The notes: generated by a model from the sequence alone, not told the origin. DNA of 64,000 nt from Lycorma delicatula (GCF_047948215.1 NC_134456.1:205886036-205950035), one strand, 5' to 3'; shown: positions 48,659 through 60,422, numbered from the stretch's first letter. Program-made: numbers and translations.

Positions 48659-49439
48659 ATCCGGTAATCAAAATTTTACTACATTACACAAGACGGTAGA
48701 AAAATTATTTAAAATTTCAATTAAAAGTTTGTCAATTAATTTTTAAAAATGGTACAATAATAAGGTTTTTATAAAACTTCTACTTAACAAATAGGAATAC
48801 TTTTAGGGTGGTACTTATACATCCCTCTGGATAAGCTATGAAAACTTTCCTATTATGATAAGACGTTACTTGCAGAAAAATTAAATTAAAAAATATTTAA
48901 ATTTTAAATTAAAACAGTAAACGTTATTAGATTATATAAAAATCAATTTTTAGAGGTGGGAGTGTTTTTTTTTGATGATCTTACTTCAAAAGATTTTCGG
49001 GATTAATGTTTTTGATGGTACTTCAGCTGCGCTATGAAAATGTTATAAGCCGAGAAAACGCACGAGTAAAATTGATACCGTGCCGACCTCAATCGACATA
49101 TTACATATGTATCCCTTCAATGCAATCCGTTCTAGCTGAACAGAATTATCTCGGTTGTATACATACATACGACACAATTCAGACGATTGATGAGGATTTT
49201 AGTTATTAAAATATCTTCCCCGCGCCTTCCATGGTTTTAGCAAAAGGTTCACTGGATTTATCTTAAGAGTGTGAGCACCTGTAGACCAACTAATTCCTAG
49301 GTAATTTTGTGATTTGATGAGAGCAGCTTCACCTATACATTTTTCCGAGAACTATGTATTATCCGGTGACTAAAAATTCCAAATTTCAACAGAAATGCTT
49401 ATACAGAACAATGCATAGGTAAATACTGTTACCACACAT
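48659..49439. other. No gene recognised
   Basis: A 67-codon + strand frame (49006-49209) has no motif. It lies upstream of the GC-rich island, but no splice or promoter relation can be argued. Confidence 0.4.
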
Positions 49440-50520
49440 ACGACTAACTTAATATCGGCGGACGGCAACGGTAGCAGCTCAGATGTCAGCGAGAGTACAG
49501 TACACATACGCGCTGGTACGCGTCACTCCCGCCGCGCAGATAATCGCGCAGTTCTCCCACCATAGCGCCCCTGCACTCTCAGGCACCAATAAAAGAGTGA
49601 ATTTTTAATTCATCGTCGATCACCACTTGGAAGAGACAGAAGTTCCCTGCCCGCCTCAACATGGGACCTCTCGGCGGATGCCAACACCCCCACCGGAACA
49701 GCAGGCCTGATCGGCCTACCGAGGAAGCCACTGGACGCGGACGCTACCTTCCCGCTCCAGCTCGCCGGGCTTTAATCCTCCTGGCCGGCGGACTCAGCAG
49801 CAAGAGCAGGCCCAGCGTGGGATCGCTCGTGGAGCATCGCGCCGGCGAAAGACGACCGACGGCGACCTGACACAGCGGGGGTCTGGGGGCCACCATGGAA
49901 GTAGGCGCATTGGCATCGTGCCACGGTTATATTGGAATGGTTTGTGATTCCATTTGGAGCTCCCGCTGGCGGGGCTGGCCGCGCTGCCGGGGTATGGTAG
50001 CACGTGCGACCGGGGGCGCTCCGTCCGCCGGTGGCGGTCCCTGATTGTGACTTAATAATGCCGCGCGAGACTCCATGATGTGGCTGGGTTTGATGAGTGC
50101 GGGGTTTGTCTCCGGCTCCTGCGCGGAACGGAATGTGGTTACGTTCCCCTTGTTAGGTGACCTAATTTGGTCGACTTATTTGGGTTTAGGTCTGAATTTC
50201 TATGTAGCGTAAAACATAATTTTCATTGGTATGAGTGTAGTTTGGATGTAAGATGTCCGTTTGAGGCTTACGTGAAGACAAAATTTGATTTGTATTTTAC
50301 TGATGCAAACGTCTGCCAAGACATTTACATCGGTGGCATCCTGACCGAGGCCTGACTAACGACTATGAGATGTAATCAGTTAGAGGGTCTAAAGACGACC
50401 TCCGGTAAAGCCCCTAAGGGTCGGAACGATGATGTGGCGACCGGTAACATCACAAGATGGATGTCTTCCCCCTACGGGGTTAGAATGCACACTGTCTTGG
50501 GGACCCGCTGAGGGGAAGTC
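49440..50520 (+). other. GC-rich island containing a dispersed repeat
   Basis: A sudden block of high GC and many CpG steps in an otherwise AT-rich window. A 69-codon frame follows ctcaacatggga at 49661, rich in Arg, Pro and Ala and without a known domain. The second half is a dispersed repeat (separate entry). It could be the GC-rich 5' end of a retroelement or a host promoter/first exon. The shared repeat favours the former, but I cannot decide. Confidence 0.4.
50040..50510 (+). repeat. Second copy of the repeat nested at 16815-17195
   Basis: Same orientation blocks as the - strand of 16815-17195: gtgcggggtttgtctccggc (there gcgcggggttcgtgattccg), ttttactgatgcaaacgtct, acatcggtggcatcctgacc, gatgtaatcagttagagggt, and tcttccccctacggggttag. 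About three quarters of positions agree by eye over the best-aligned 250 bp. Non-coding. Confidence 0.7.
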
Positions 50521-50599
50521 GGGTTGATTTCAATGGACGAGCCGCAACTCTCTGACTACAGCCAAGTCGACTTCGCCGGAGACCAGCTTCCGGACCCAA

Positions 50600-50830
50600 C
50601 AGCTATTCTCAGAGCTAACGCAAAAAACGGCCCTTTTCAGGGCTACTACAAGGTTATAAATTACAACGAGCCGTAGAAGCCAATCGACGACAAAAACGAC
50701 CATTTTCGGGGCAACCACAAGGTATAAATTACAACTAGCTGTCGAAACCAATCGAAGCCAAGAGCTCTTCTCAAGGCTTATAAAGTCTCAAGGTTATAAA
50801 GTGCCACGTACCGTCAAAGCCATTCGGCGA
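50600..50830 (+). repeat. Degenerate ~70-nt tandem units with histone-type stem-loop look-alikes
   Basis: Three units each start ggttataaa or ggtataaatt and run through an aagccaatcg-like block. Before each lies a stem-loop: ggccct-tttc-agggct (50629-50644), then two decayed versions, cgaccattttcggggc (50697-50712) and gagctcttctcaaggct (50762-50778). The first has the exact form of the metazoan histone mRNA 3' hairpin (6-bp stem, 4-nt loop, A-rich 5' flank). The reading frame here (48 codons from 50533) ends at a stop and is not a histone. Confidence 0.55.
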
Positions 50831-52624
50831 CAATACAAAAAATAATAATAGTTCGCTAATATTGTAACATTATCGTTTCATTTCCATATCTTTTAATTGT
50901 AATTTAATAAAAAAATAATTTAAATAACTAACAATTACATCGGTTATTGAAACAAAATAATTATTAAATAGTATATTAAATCTTCTGATTCCCACGAATG
51001 CTTACCAGTTTATGTTTTAAAGATGACGTGAACGAAGTGATTTAAACATTAGATGAAAGAAAAAAAAGAAAAAAAGAATGTGTTACACGATCACAGATTT
51101 TTCACTTGAGAGTCTATTCAAATTTTACACGTCATAAAATCCATTATTCCATATGTATAATTTCAACGACAACAATACGTGAAAAGATTAACACTATAAT
51201 TCATTTTTACTCTACATCCTGTACGTGTGGCATATTTGCATTCGCACAAACGTTTTTTTTTTTTAATAAATAATTTAATAAGTCAGTTGAACTTGTTTAT
51301 AAAGAACTGACTGTAGTTTTCCTTGAATTGCTATTTTATTCTATTACTATTTTACTGAGCTATGTAAAACACCCACTACATAAATAGTTTTACTAATTAA
51401 TGTTCCATAAGTATAAAATATATTCTGATGTGTGTGTGTGTGTGTGAGCGCGCGCGCTATAAACGCAATGTATTATTATTGCCAAAAAAAAAAAAAAAAC
51501 AATAACAATTTACAGATGAAATAAACAATTTGAGACATTACATGCGAAGCCACATAACTTTACATTGTACAAAAAAAGATTAGGCTTGGATTCAGAACAA
51601 CATACGAGTATATCAGTGTAATCATAAAATTTGAAAAATAATTTATTCTGAACCTTGTTCTTTGACGAATTTGTCAATTTAAAATCTGTTAAAGTTGTTC
51701 TAAAGTTATTTAGAAAGTTTTTTTATTTAATTCCATCTCTAGCTTTATGAATACAATTAAATTTTAAAGAGTTCCATAACTTTACTAACTTCGCTACTAA
51801 AATATTCACTAATAATTAAATCTGAATAGAAAAATAGAGAAAAATATTTCAGTAAATACTACTTGTATTAAAAATGTAAGGAAAAAAACAGGAGTGTACT
51901 TACTTTTCTAACACTTTTATATTTTACTTTTACGAGACATGAGCCCATCACTACCTCATGATCATCTCACCACCCTCGATTAATTATTTAAAAAATTGAA
52001 TGATACCAATACCTCATAAATCGAAGTCATCTTACCAAAATACGAGTTTTTATATTCATACAGTTCGAAGATACAAACGATAACCGAAATACACTCCTTG
52101 AAAAAATTTATAGAGTTGCAACAAAATTTTCAGTAGAACATTTATTGTTTACAACAAAATTTTTAAAAACTAGTTTTTATTAAAATTCTGATTATTTGAA
52201 TTTTGGGGAGTGTTATTAAAAAACGTTTAATACAATAAATATAAAGAAAAAGCTATATTAGGTAAGAAAGAAGATTTATCCTTGAATATTTTTATCGATT
52301 ACGATACCCGTATATCTGTATCACCCCATCCCCTAAAACAGTTTTTTTTTTCAATAATTTAATATCAAAAATAACCTACATAAAGAAGTTTTCATACTTC
52401 CCAAATTTTTAGTCTTTACATCAACCCCTTTTAAGATATTAAGCAGAGTAGAGAATCCCTCCACACATACACATACACGCACAAGCGCGCACAGGCACGA
52501 GGTATTCTTGATACGATAATAATACTTTCCTTTTATTACATTCTATAATATCCAGGAAAATAAAAATCGTTAATATATATATATATATATATACTACCTG
52601 TTCATTAATAAAAAATACCCGATT
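50831..52624. other. AT-rich stretch, no gene recognised
   Basis: Contains a (TG)n tract running into agcgcgcgcgct (51429-51458), a (TA)n tract (about 52575-52592), and no open frame of note. Confidence 0.5.
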
Positions 52625-52635
52625 AAATAGATTCC
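52625..52635. repeat. Target-site duplication, 5' copy
   Basis: aaatagattcc here recurs at 54426-54436 directly after the poly(A) of the LINE, marking both ends of the insertion. The leading A's could belong to the tail, so the certain part is tagattcc. Confidence 0.85.
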
Positions 52636-52670
52636 TTCTTTAATAGTGGATTAAAGAAAAGTGTTCAGAA

Positions 52671-53384
52671 GTGGAAAGAGAAATGAACACTGGTAAAATA
52701 GACGGAGCACACAGGAAAGTTAAGGAAAATTTTGGGGTACATAAATTAAAATCTAATAATGTGTTAAACAAAGATGGTACACCAATATATAATACGAAAG
52801 GTAAAGTCGATAGATGGGTGGAATATATTGAAGAGTTATACGGAGGAAATGAATTAGAAAATGGTGTTATAGAGGAAGAAGAGGAAGTTGAGGAGGATGA
52901 AATGGGAGAAACAATACTGAAATCTGAATTTAAGAGAGCATTAAAAGATTTAAATAGCAGAAAGGCTCCTGGAATAGACGGAATACCTGTAGAATTACTG
53001 CGCAGTGCAGGTGAGGAAGCGATTGATAGATTATACAAACTGATGTGTAATATTTATGAAAAAGGGGAATTTCCGTCAGACTTCAAAAAAAGTGTTATCG
53101 TAATGATACTAAAGAAAGCAGGGGCAGATAAATGTGAAGAATACAGAACAATTAGTTTAACTAGTCATGCATCAAAAATCTTAACTAGAATTCTATACAG
53201 AAGAATTGAGAGGAGAGTGGAAGAAGTGTTAGGAGAAGACCAATTTGGTTTCAGGAAAAGTATAGGGACAAGGGAAGCAATTTTAGGCCTCAGATTAATA
53301 GTAGAAGGAAGATTAAAGAAAAACAAACCAACATACTTGGCGTTTATAGACCTAGAAAAGGCATTCGATAACGTACTGGAATAA
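52671..53384 (+). pseudogene. LINE reverse transcriptase, N-terminal part of broken frame
   Basis: A 237-codon open stretch: connector (TGKIDGAHRKVKENFG, NVLNKDGTPIYNTKGK), an acidic run of Glu, then RT: SRKAPGIDGIPVELLRSAGE, FPSDFKKSVIVMILKKAG, SLTSHASKIL, GEDQFGFRKSIGTREAILGL and the motif A region FIDLEKAFDNV (Asp227, Asp233). It ends at a TAA at 53382-53384, created by a small deletion: the next frame continues WNKMFSILKKLG without a gap. An acidic-rich insertion before the RT core is also present in the sister copy. The true start codon was lost with the 5' truncation. Confidence 0.85.
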
Positions 53385-53385
53385 A

Positions 53386-54345
53386 ATGTTCAGCATTTTA
53401 AAAAAATTAGGGTTCAAATACAGAGATAGAAGAACAATTGCTAACATGTACAGGAACCAAACAGCAACAGTAACAATTGAAGAACATAAGAAAGAAGCCG
53501 TAATAAGAAAGGGAGTCCGACAAGGATGTTCTCTATCATGGTTACTTTTTAATCTTTACATGAAACTAGCAGTTAATGATGTTAAAGAACAATTTAGATT
53601 CGGAGTAACAGTACAAGTTGAAAAGATAAAGATGCTACGGTTTGCTGATGATATAATTCCAGCCGAGAGTAAAAAGGATTTAGAAGAAACAATGAACGGC
53701 ATAGATGAAGTCCTACGCAAGAACTATCGCATGAAAATAAACAAGAACAAAACAAAAGTAATGAAATGTAGTAGAAATAACAAAGATGGACCACTGAATG
53801 TGAAAATAGGAGGAGAAAAGATTATGGAGGTAGAAGAATTTTGTTATTTGGGAAGTAGAATTACTAAAGATAGACGAAGCAGGAGCGATATAAAATGCCG
53901 AATAGCACAAGCTAGACGAGCCTTCAGTAAGAAATATAATTTGTTTACATCAAGAATTAATTTAAATGTCAGGAAAAGATTTTTGAAAGTGTATGTTTGG
54001 AGTGTCGCTTTATATGGAAGTGAAACTTGGACAATCGGAGTATCTGAGAAGAAAAGATTAGAAGCTTTTGAAATGTGGTGCTATAGGAGAATGTTTGATG
54101 GTGCTAAAATCAGATGGGTGGATAAAGTGACAAATGAAGAGGTATTGCGGCAAATAGATGAAGAAAGAAGCATTTGGAAAAATATAGTTAAAAGGATAGA
54201 CAGACTTATAGGCCACATACTAAGGCATCCTGGAATAGTCGCTTTAATATTGGAAGGACAGGTAGAAGGGAAAAATTGTGTAGGCAGGCCACGTTTGGAA
54301 TATGTAAAACAAATTGTTAGGGATGTAGAGGGTATACTGAAATGA
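53386..54345 (+). pseudogene. LINE reverse transcriptase, C-terminal part
   Basis: A 319-codon stretch continuing the RT: KGVRQGCSLSWLLFNLYM (residues 42-59), LRFADDIIPAES with the catalytic FADD at residues 86-89, YRMKINKNKTKVM, FCYLGSRITKDRRSRSDIKC (thumb region), SETWTIGVSEKKRLEAFEMW, then KVTNEEVLRQIDEERSIWKN and LIGHILRHPGIV, ending LEYVKQIVRDVEG. All RT aspartates are kept. The end of the frame (54345) is premature by a few codons, since the sister copy reads on as RDIGCREYTEIKRVALDRES. Antisense frames over this stretch are by-products. Confidence 0.85.
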
Positions 54346-54425
54346 AACGACTAGCACTAGATAGGGAATCTTGGAGAGCTGCATCAAACCAGTCAAATGA
54401 CTGAAGACAAATAAAAAAAAAAAAA

Positions 54426-54436
54426 AAATAGATTCC
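54426..54436. repeat. Target-site duplication, 3' copy
   Basis: Matches 52625-52635; see that entry. Confidence 0.85.
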
Positions 54437-57099
54437 AACAAAACAGGTTCCTCTTTGTGAGCAAAAACATAATAAATTCTTCCACATATATTTTTTAATA
54501 TGTTACCAAAGATTTTAAACATTTCTAGCGTAAGAGTTCCTGGAGATTTAAAAATTAAGGTCGTTGTCTCCGTTTCCGAGTCATTTAAAAAAAAAGAACA
54601 ACAGTTCATACACCGTCATTCTTATTGTAATAAGGGAATAAACAATTTTGAAAGAAACTGTAGTTTATATGAAGAAACACAAGGTATAATAAATTTTTTG
54701 ATGCTCCAGTTCGGGAGTGAACTACAATTGAGTTCATATTATGCATTAATTAAATTCAATTGATTTTTTCTTATTTTTCATATATGAATACCCAGAACAG
54801 AAATTGTGAACATCGTATTAGAGAACTTCTAACCAACTCCTAATTCTAATTGAGCGTCAAAGTTTAATAAACAATACTGCGCAAATGTAACTGAACTTTT
54901 CCGGGTATAAAAATAGTAGTATGTCTACACAGTGCATCAGTCTTCTTTGAAAAATGCTGCGGCCAGATCTTTTTCTGCAAAAGATTATTACAAAATGTGT
55001 ATAATTTATTATAATAATCTGAAAATAATTAATGAACAACCACCAGTTAAAATAATTTTCTTTATTCCCTTATTATTAATATAATTTTAAACCATTCACA
55101 AAGTGTCTCAAGATTTGAAGATTATTTTTATATTTCTGTAACTTTTGAATCGCTTCGGCAAGGTTAAAAATTGGTTGTTTCATTAAAAAAGTAAGTTAAA
55201 ATATATGCTCCGAAAAGTATATTTTTACGCTGGAAATTGTAAATATAAATCATTTCAAATATGACCTCCTGAGAAAGGTGGGTTAAAAACACGGAATTTT
55301 TTTTGTTTCATTTATTATGAATAAAATGTGTTTCTTTTATTTGCTTAACATTTTTATTGCCCAATTATTTTTTCTAAAGCTTATCGTAACTGAATGATTT
55401 CAGAAAAGTATCAATCTAAAAACAGACTTTTTTCTTTTTATAACCTTCTCTTAGTAAGTCACATCGTTCCAACCGTTTCATCTTTCGTTGAATGCAGTTT
55501 AACTTACTCAGAGTTCAATGTAGAACAATACACATAGTCACTGAGATACCGTAAATTTTAAAACAATCTTTTTTTGTGTTTTTCCAACGATTTTTTATTT
55601 GTTTACATGGGGTTATCGTAGTTCCCAACTCGACTTTGAAGCACGCCACACTATAATTCAGTTTAAAAATAATAATTATATGGAAAATTTCTTAAAGAAC
55701 AGAAACGGTACTCGCTAAAAGTACTTTCCAAGCTTGCTCCGGAAACTAACAGCGGGCACTCTACCCTACTATTTTTAGTTAATAATAGTAACATGATAGT
55801 AATTTTATTTAACAATAATAACTCTTGGGTTCTGAAATCCTATCTGCCAAAAAAAATCTCATTGGTAAAACTTTTAAGAACAGAATATTAGTACTGGAGA
55901 ATTTGTAAAAAGTGGAAATCGCTTTGTACAATTTTATATTTTGTATAACTATATTTTGAACAATATAAATTATCTACTATGCTGCAATTAGTACGGTAAA
56001 ATGTACTTCAAAATACTCAGCATACACGATACTGCAAAATTTAGAATATTTCTCAACACTAGAATTTATCTCAGAATTAACTTAACTGCTGATATTTTCG
56101 AATTTTATACAAAACTTAAAATAATTAGCCCATTATTCCAAGTTATACATATTCCCTGATCTCACCAGAACAGCCAAAGAAATTTTAATGAAGTATCGTT
56201 AAAATTAATTAAATGCGTTAATTCTGTTTAATTCAGGCTGAAATATTATCTCAACATAAGATTTTTGAGATAACAATGAGACTAAAACCAAAATTACTTT
56301 TTCACATTTAAAGACTCAAAAATAATTTAAAAATATAAGTTTAAAGGAAAACAAATATATCTCGTATATTTCGTACATATTTTAACCGACCAAATTTTAA
56401 AAACGGAGGGCATTTTCAAACCTACTCATAGGTATTTATATAAATTTTCATTATTTTTTTAATGTAGTCAAGCTTCTTCAAGAAATGAAACACCACTTTA
56501 TATAATTTTTCTTTTTAAATTTGTGGTCCTGTGAAGTGGAAGATTTTTTAAATGAAAAATTAACTTCTTCTACTGGACGATTTAGAAAAAAAAATTAATT
56601 CGTTTGTTGTTATTGCTCAGTATCCGATTACTGTAGCGTAATGATATGTAACATGATATCATTCTGATTTTTGAAGTATTTTTCACACAAAAACTAAAAT
56701 AAACTACAAAAACTTTGAATATAAAAATAATAAAGCGGGATTCTAGAGTACCTTAGCACAGGCTCGGTAGCGAACTCTTTATTTCGTATTTCCCGTTTGC
56801 GTTTCTCGAGGATGCGTTTTTCTTTGTAAGCGTATCTATATATTAAATAAAAATTAAATTAAAAAAACTCTGTCATAGTAAGTGCATCAGAAGTGTGGAT
56901 TTCCGGTTTTAGTTAAGAAAGAAAGGATGTTGCACAGCTGTAATGATTTTTGAAAATAATATTGTTTTCAGTGTTTTATCTACCTTTCGGTGTTTTTTAT
57001 TTTTATTTCATGTTATGAATAATGCTGAGCGGTGCTGTGTATTGTTCCAATAAATACATTATACTTTTATATTTGTGTTTTTTCTTCCTCCGTTTTATG
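54437..57099. other. AT-rich stretch, no gene recognised
   Basis: Chance frames (54500-54763, 54857-55039) without motif. No repeat boundaries found. Confidence 0.5.
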
Positions 57100-57720
57100 T
57101 AGTTGTTGAGTTTTGATTTCAATCGCTTAAGACTGCTACTTGCCTACAACCCACTTTGATCACTGCTACCCAGAATTTATGTCGTTTTGAAGCCGTGGTA
57201 ACAAAAAAGAAAAGATTTAAATTGACCCAAACCTATTAAAACTTCAAAACTGATGTTTTGGACACTAACCCCTTTCCTTCATAACAGATCGAATTTTGGA
57301 TTATTACCAAACTTAAGTACTATAGCGAAACTAGCTCGCACTTGTCGGTGTATGCAAAAATTTGATTTTTGATTCAAACATGATATTTTACATTTGAATC
57401 ATTGCGAAACAGCTCGCAAAAATCTGATTTGAGCTGCAAACTTGGAACTATTGGGATCTGGTTTTGAGACCACTGGGAAACCAGCTTCCGCCTGTTGGTG
57501 GTCGCAAATGTCACCCTTTAAGTTACAACCTGAAAACCTTGAAAAGCTTTGAAAACATACCAAAATACCCAGTTTTTTTCCTCTAACTCCGGTTCCTGTG
57601 AACCGATTCTTTTGAAAATCAATAGGACTCTATTTTTATAGGTTTACCCACCAAGTTTTGTCAAAATTGGTTAATATTTGCGTCCGGTAGAATGAAAAAG
57701 GATCATATACATACTACATA
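57100..57720. repeat. Probable dispersed non-coding repeat
   Basis: Slightly GC-richer, phrase-like text (ctaactccggttcctgtgaa, cgattcttttgaaaatcaat, ttgtcaaaattggttaatat) in the style of widespread insect repeats, similar in kind to 860-1150 and 7681-8200, followed by an ATA-rich and (TA)n tail up to about 57860. No coding potential and no second copy in the window. Confidence 0.35.
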
Positions 57721-59966
57721 TAAACATACATACACATATAATATTAATAAACTAAATATTCATATAATCTAATCTATATACAATCTAATATACAGATACG
57801 TATAATCTAAATATACATACATATAGTCTTATATATATATATATATGTATATAAACATTACAGAATCGTGCTCAGGAGATTCCAAAACGTAAAGAAGAGT
57901 TGGTCTCCCCTCCCTCCGGCAACCCCTTAGGAAATCTGACCGGGCGCAGTAGCGAATTCACAAATTTTTGGAAATACGCTGAAAAGATTTAATAAAAGAA
58001 ATCATAACAAAAAAATATCACAATTATTTCAAATATTTCTTTTTTAAATTTAACACCGCGAAGTCGCGATTAACAGTTCCTGGTAGCTATTTCAATAGGG
58101 CGTCGATTTGGAAAAACCAAAATTTAAAGAATTAAAAAGTTTTCTTTTACTTTTTAGGGCGGATTTGTTAAGTGCATTTAATTTGTTTAAGTTTATTTAT
58201 AACAATACACTTAATATTATTTTCAATTGCTATAGTCATTGTAATTAAAAAATAAAAGTTATTTACAAAATATTTGTGTAAGAATTATTAGTGAAATTTA
58301 TTTCTTATAATAAATAATAAATTGTTAAGTTCCTTAACGGAAGTTTTATCGTACCGATAACCATTCCAACTTAGAGATACTACAATTAACTCGAATAAAA
58401 CCTTTCAGCGATCGATCAAAACATTTTCGTTTTATAGAACTCGGAACCGTATCCATACAAACAATTCATCATTAATGAAAAATAAAAAAATAGATCATTT
58501 CTCTTTGTCAACAAGATAAACTGTGACGTACAGCAGGAAGAGATCACTCGGCCGAGATTCAACGAAGTGCGTCGTTCTATTTTGTACTGCCACATTAATA
58601 CTAAAAATACATCAGAACACGTGAGATAGACATCCAGTACAGAGGGGAATCCGACCAGGTAATAGAAGAGGGAGAAAGTCGTGGACGCTTGCTTAGTGAA
58701 TGCAGCCGCTCACACATTTTTATTACGCAGAAGTCACAGATGATGCAACTGTTCTGTAAACAAAATTTATGAGTAATATAACGAAATAATTAAGGAATTT
58801 GAATAACACAACACTGTCACTTTATTTTTGTTAGTTTTTTTTTTCATCTATTTGTCCAAATGATGGTTGGCAATGAAAACTGTTTAACTATAAACTTTTA
58901 AAACAACAAACCGAATCAAATTTCAGATATAACCTCCGTTTCTGAAGATTCCTGCAAGGCATCTTCAGTAACAAATAGTACTGTTATTATTTCCGGCATC
59001 AGCTGACGTTATTCAAATATTAATGTCATCCAAATTCCATCCGTTCAACAATCTTGATATTCTACTTATATACAAAAACAGAAGAACACTCAAATATTAT
59101 TGTATATATTAACACACAAAAACATATCTATCTAATTTTTTTAATAAACCGTTACCAATATTAGCTTAAGCCAGACAAAAAGAAAAATATTATGAGAATA
59201 TCAGAACCTATCACAAAAGTTGGCTTCAAGAGCGACTAGAAGTATTGTGAAGTAAGTTTGAAAACGTTATATTTATTAATTTCGGTTCGAATTGCTATTT
59301 AAAAGTCTGCAACACTAAATAATTTGTAATTCAAAGTATCATAATTATTGTTACCTACTTCCTGAATTATTTTATATTTATCATTTCATACACTTATCTA
59401 ATAAAAAGAAAAACACGAATGCTTAAAATGTAATCCGTCGTATCTCGAAAACCTCTTAATGAAGATAAGCTGAATTACTCCTATCCTGTTATCATTTTTT
59501 ATCTATAAAAAAAATCGGATCCCTAGATCAACAACAAAGCAAGATTTTAAAACTAGGATAAAAAATTGTATTGCTCATAAAGAAATAATATTGCTTAACT
59601 TTCCCTGTATTTGTACGAAATTTGCAATACAATCCTTCCAGAACTGCTTAAGTAGATTATTATTAACACCGTTACGCCCTTATTTTCTTATTTATTTACA
59701 AAAAAATACACTGAACAGCATAAATTCAACGTATAAATTTAGGGTTATCAACAATGGTAATTTGTAAAAGAGTAGATATAAAACGAAGTTAAAAACACAA
59801 AACGTAATTGGCAACAATTCTTTTTTTAATATTTCCATTGAATCCTATGACAAAAAGTTATAATAATTGATAAAATGATAACGCCTCATTTTGAAAAAAA
59901 ATTAAAAGGTTGCTGTGCAATAAAAAAAACTAGAACATTTCATACGATTTCTTTTTTGTATGGATG

Positions 59967-59968
<2 letters not shown>
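57721..59968. other. No gene recognised
   Basis: (TA)n near 57830-57856. A moderately complex patch at 58500-58740 has no open frame. The rest is AT-rich. Confidence 0.5.

Positions 59969-59998
<30 letters not shown>
59969..59998 (-). other. LINE poly(A) tail
   Basis: Thirty consecutive T on the + strand directly at the 3' end of the LINE, with no interruptions. Confidence 0.95.
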
Positions 59999-60000
<2 letters not shown>

Positions 60001-60001
<1 letters not shown>

Positions 60002-60032
60002 GGCGAAAAACGGTTGAACGTTATCATCGCCC
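60001..60032 (-). promoter_or_regulatory. 3'-terminal hairpin next to LINE poly(A)
   Basis: gggcga (60001-60006) pairs with tcgccc (60027-60032); inside, aacg and cgtt-type bases can extend the fold. It is separated from the poly(A) by only two bases. The position fits a recognition element for target-primed reverse transcription (inference). Confidence 0.6.
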
Positions 60033-60137
60033 GGAAAATAAATAAATAGATAAATAAATACATAAATAAATAAATAAAAATAATTTTAGGTTTTTAGATA
60101 AAATTAAAACTTAAAACTACTATCACAGAAACAAAAT

Positions 60138-60167
60138 CCGGAATGGGTGTAAAAGGCCCATTCTCGG
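60138..60167 (-). promoter_or_regulatory. Conserved RNA hairpin 2 of LINE 3'UTR
   Basis: On the + strand: outer stem atccg/cggat (60136-60140 with 60165-60169), inner stem gaatggg/cccattc (60141-60147 with 60157-60163), the same 9-nt loop tgtaaaagg, one unpaired t at 60164. Both hairpins are followed by aacaaaa. Four of seven inner base pairs differ from hairpin 1, each with both partners changed. Confidence 0.85.
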
Positions 60168-60188
60168 ATAACAAAAACACTAATATGT

Positions 60189-60334
60189 AACTTAAAACTC
60201 TGTTAAAAACTATCACATTAAAAATAAATAAAACTTAAAGCTATGTTAAAACCTATCACATTAAAAATAAATAAAACTTAAAACTATGTTAAAAACTATC
60301 ATTAAAAATAAATAAAACTTAAAACTAAAAAAGG
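60189..60334. repeat. Three 43-bp tandem units plus a partial in the LINE 3'UTR
   Basis: Units start aacttaaa at 60189, 60232 and 60275, with a partial unit at 60316. They share gttaaaa, ctatcacattaaaaataaat; the third has lost two bases (ca). Confidence 0.9.
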
Positions 60335-60422
60335 AGATAAAACTTAAAACTAATATCACAAAAATCTTATAACTAATATCACAGACGAATTTAAAAAACA
60401 TACAAAAAAAAAACAAAAAAAT

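Larger units (their letters stand above)
52636..54425 (+). mobile_element. 5'-truncated RTE-like LINE insertion
   Basis: The body starts directly after the target duplication and ends in caaaccagtcaaatgactga followed by agacaaat and a poly(A). The endonuclease domain is missing, as is typical for 5'-truncated LINE copies produced by incomplete target-primed reverse transcription. The RT domain and C-terminal domain are present. Closely related to 31861-33205. The clade call rests on general resemblance to insect endonuclease-reverse transcriptases labelled RTE-like; it might be another clade. Confidence 0.9.

Noticed and set aside
49440..49640. Possible LTR with an AATAAA signal upstream of the GC-rich island
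   Set aside because: No second LTR copy, no primer binding site and no pol reading frame nearby.
49661..49870. 69-codon frame after a good ATG context
   Set aside because: Arg/Pro/Ala-rich product of GC-rich DNA, no domain, overlapped by an antisense frame of equal length; kept only as part of the GC-island entry.
52640..53038. 132-codon - strand frame rich in Ser/Thr
   Set aside because: Antisense of the acidic run and RT start of the LINE; low-complexity by-product.
60041..60080. Short regular repeats resembling a CRISPR-like or satellite array
   Set aside because: Simple ATAA microsatellite in the LINE 3'UTR; no spacers.
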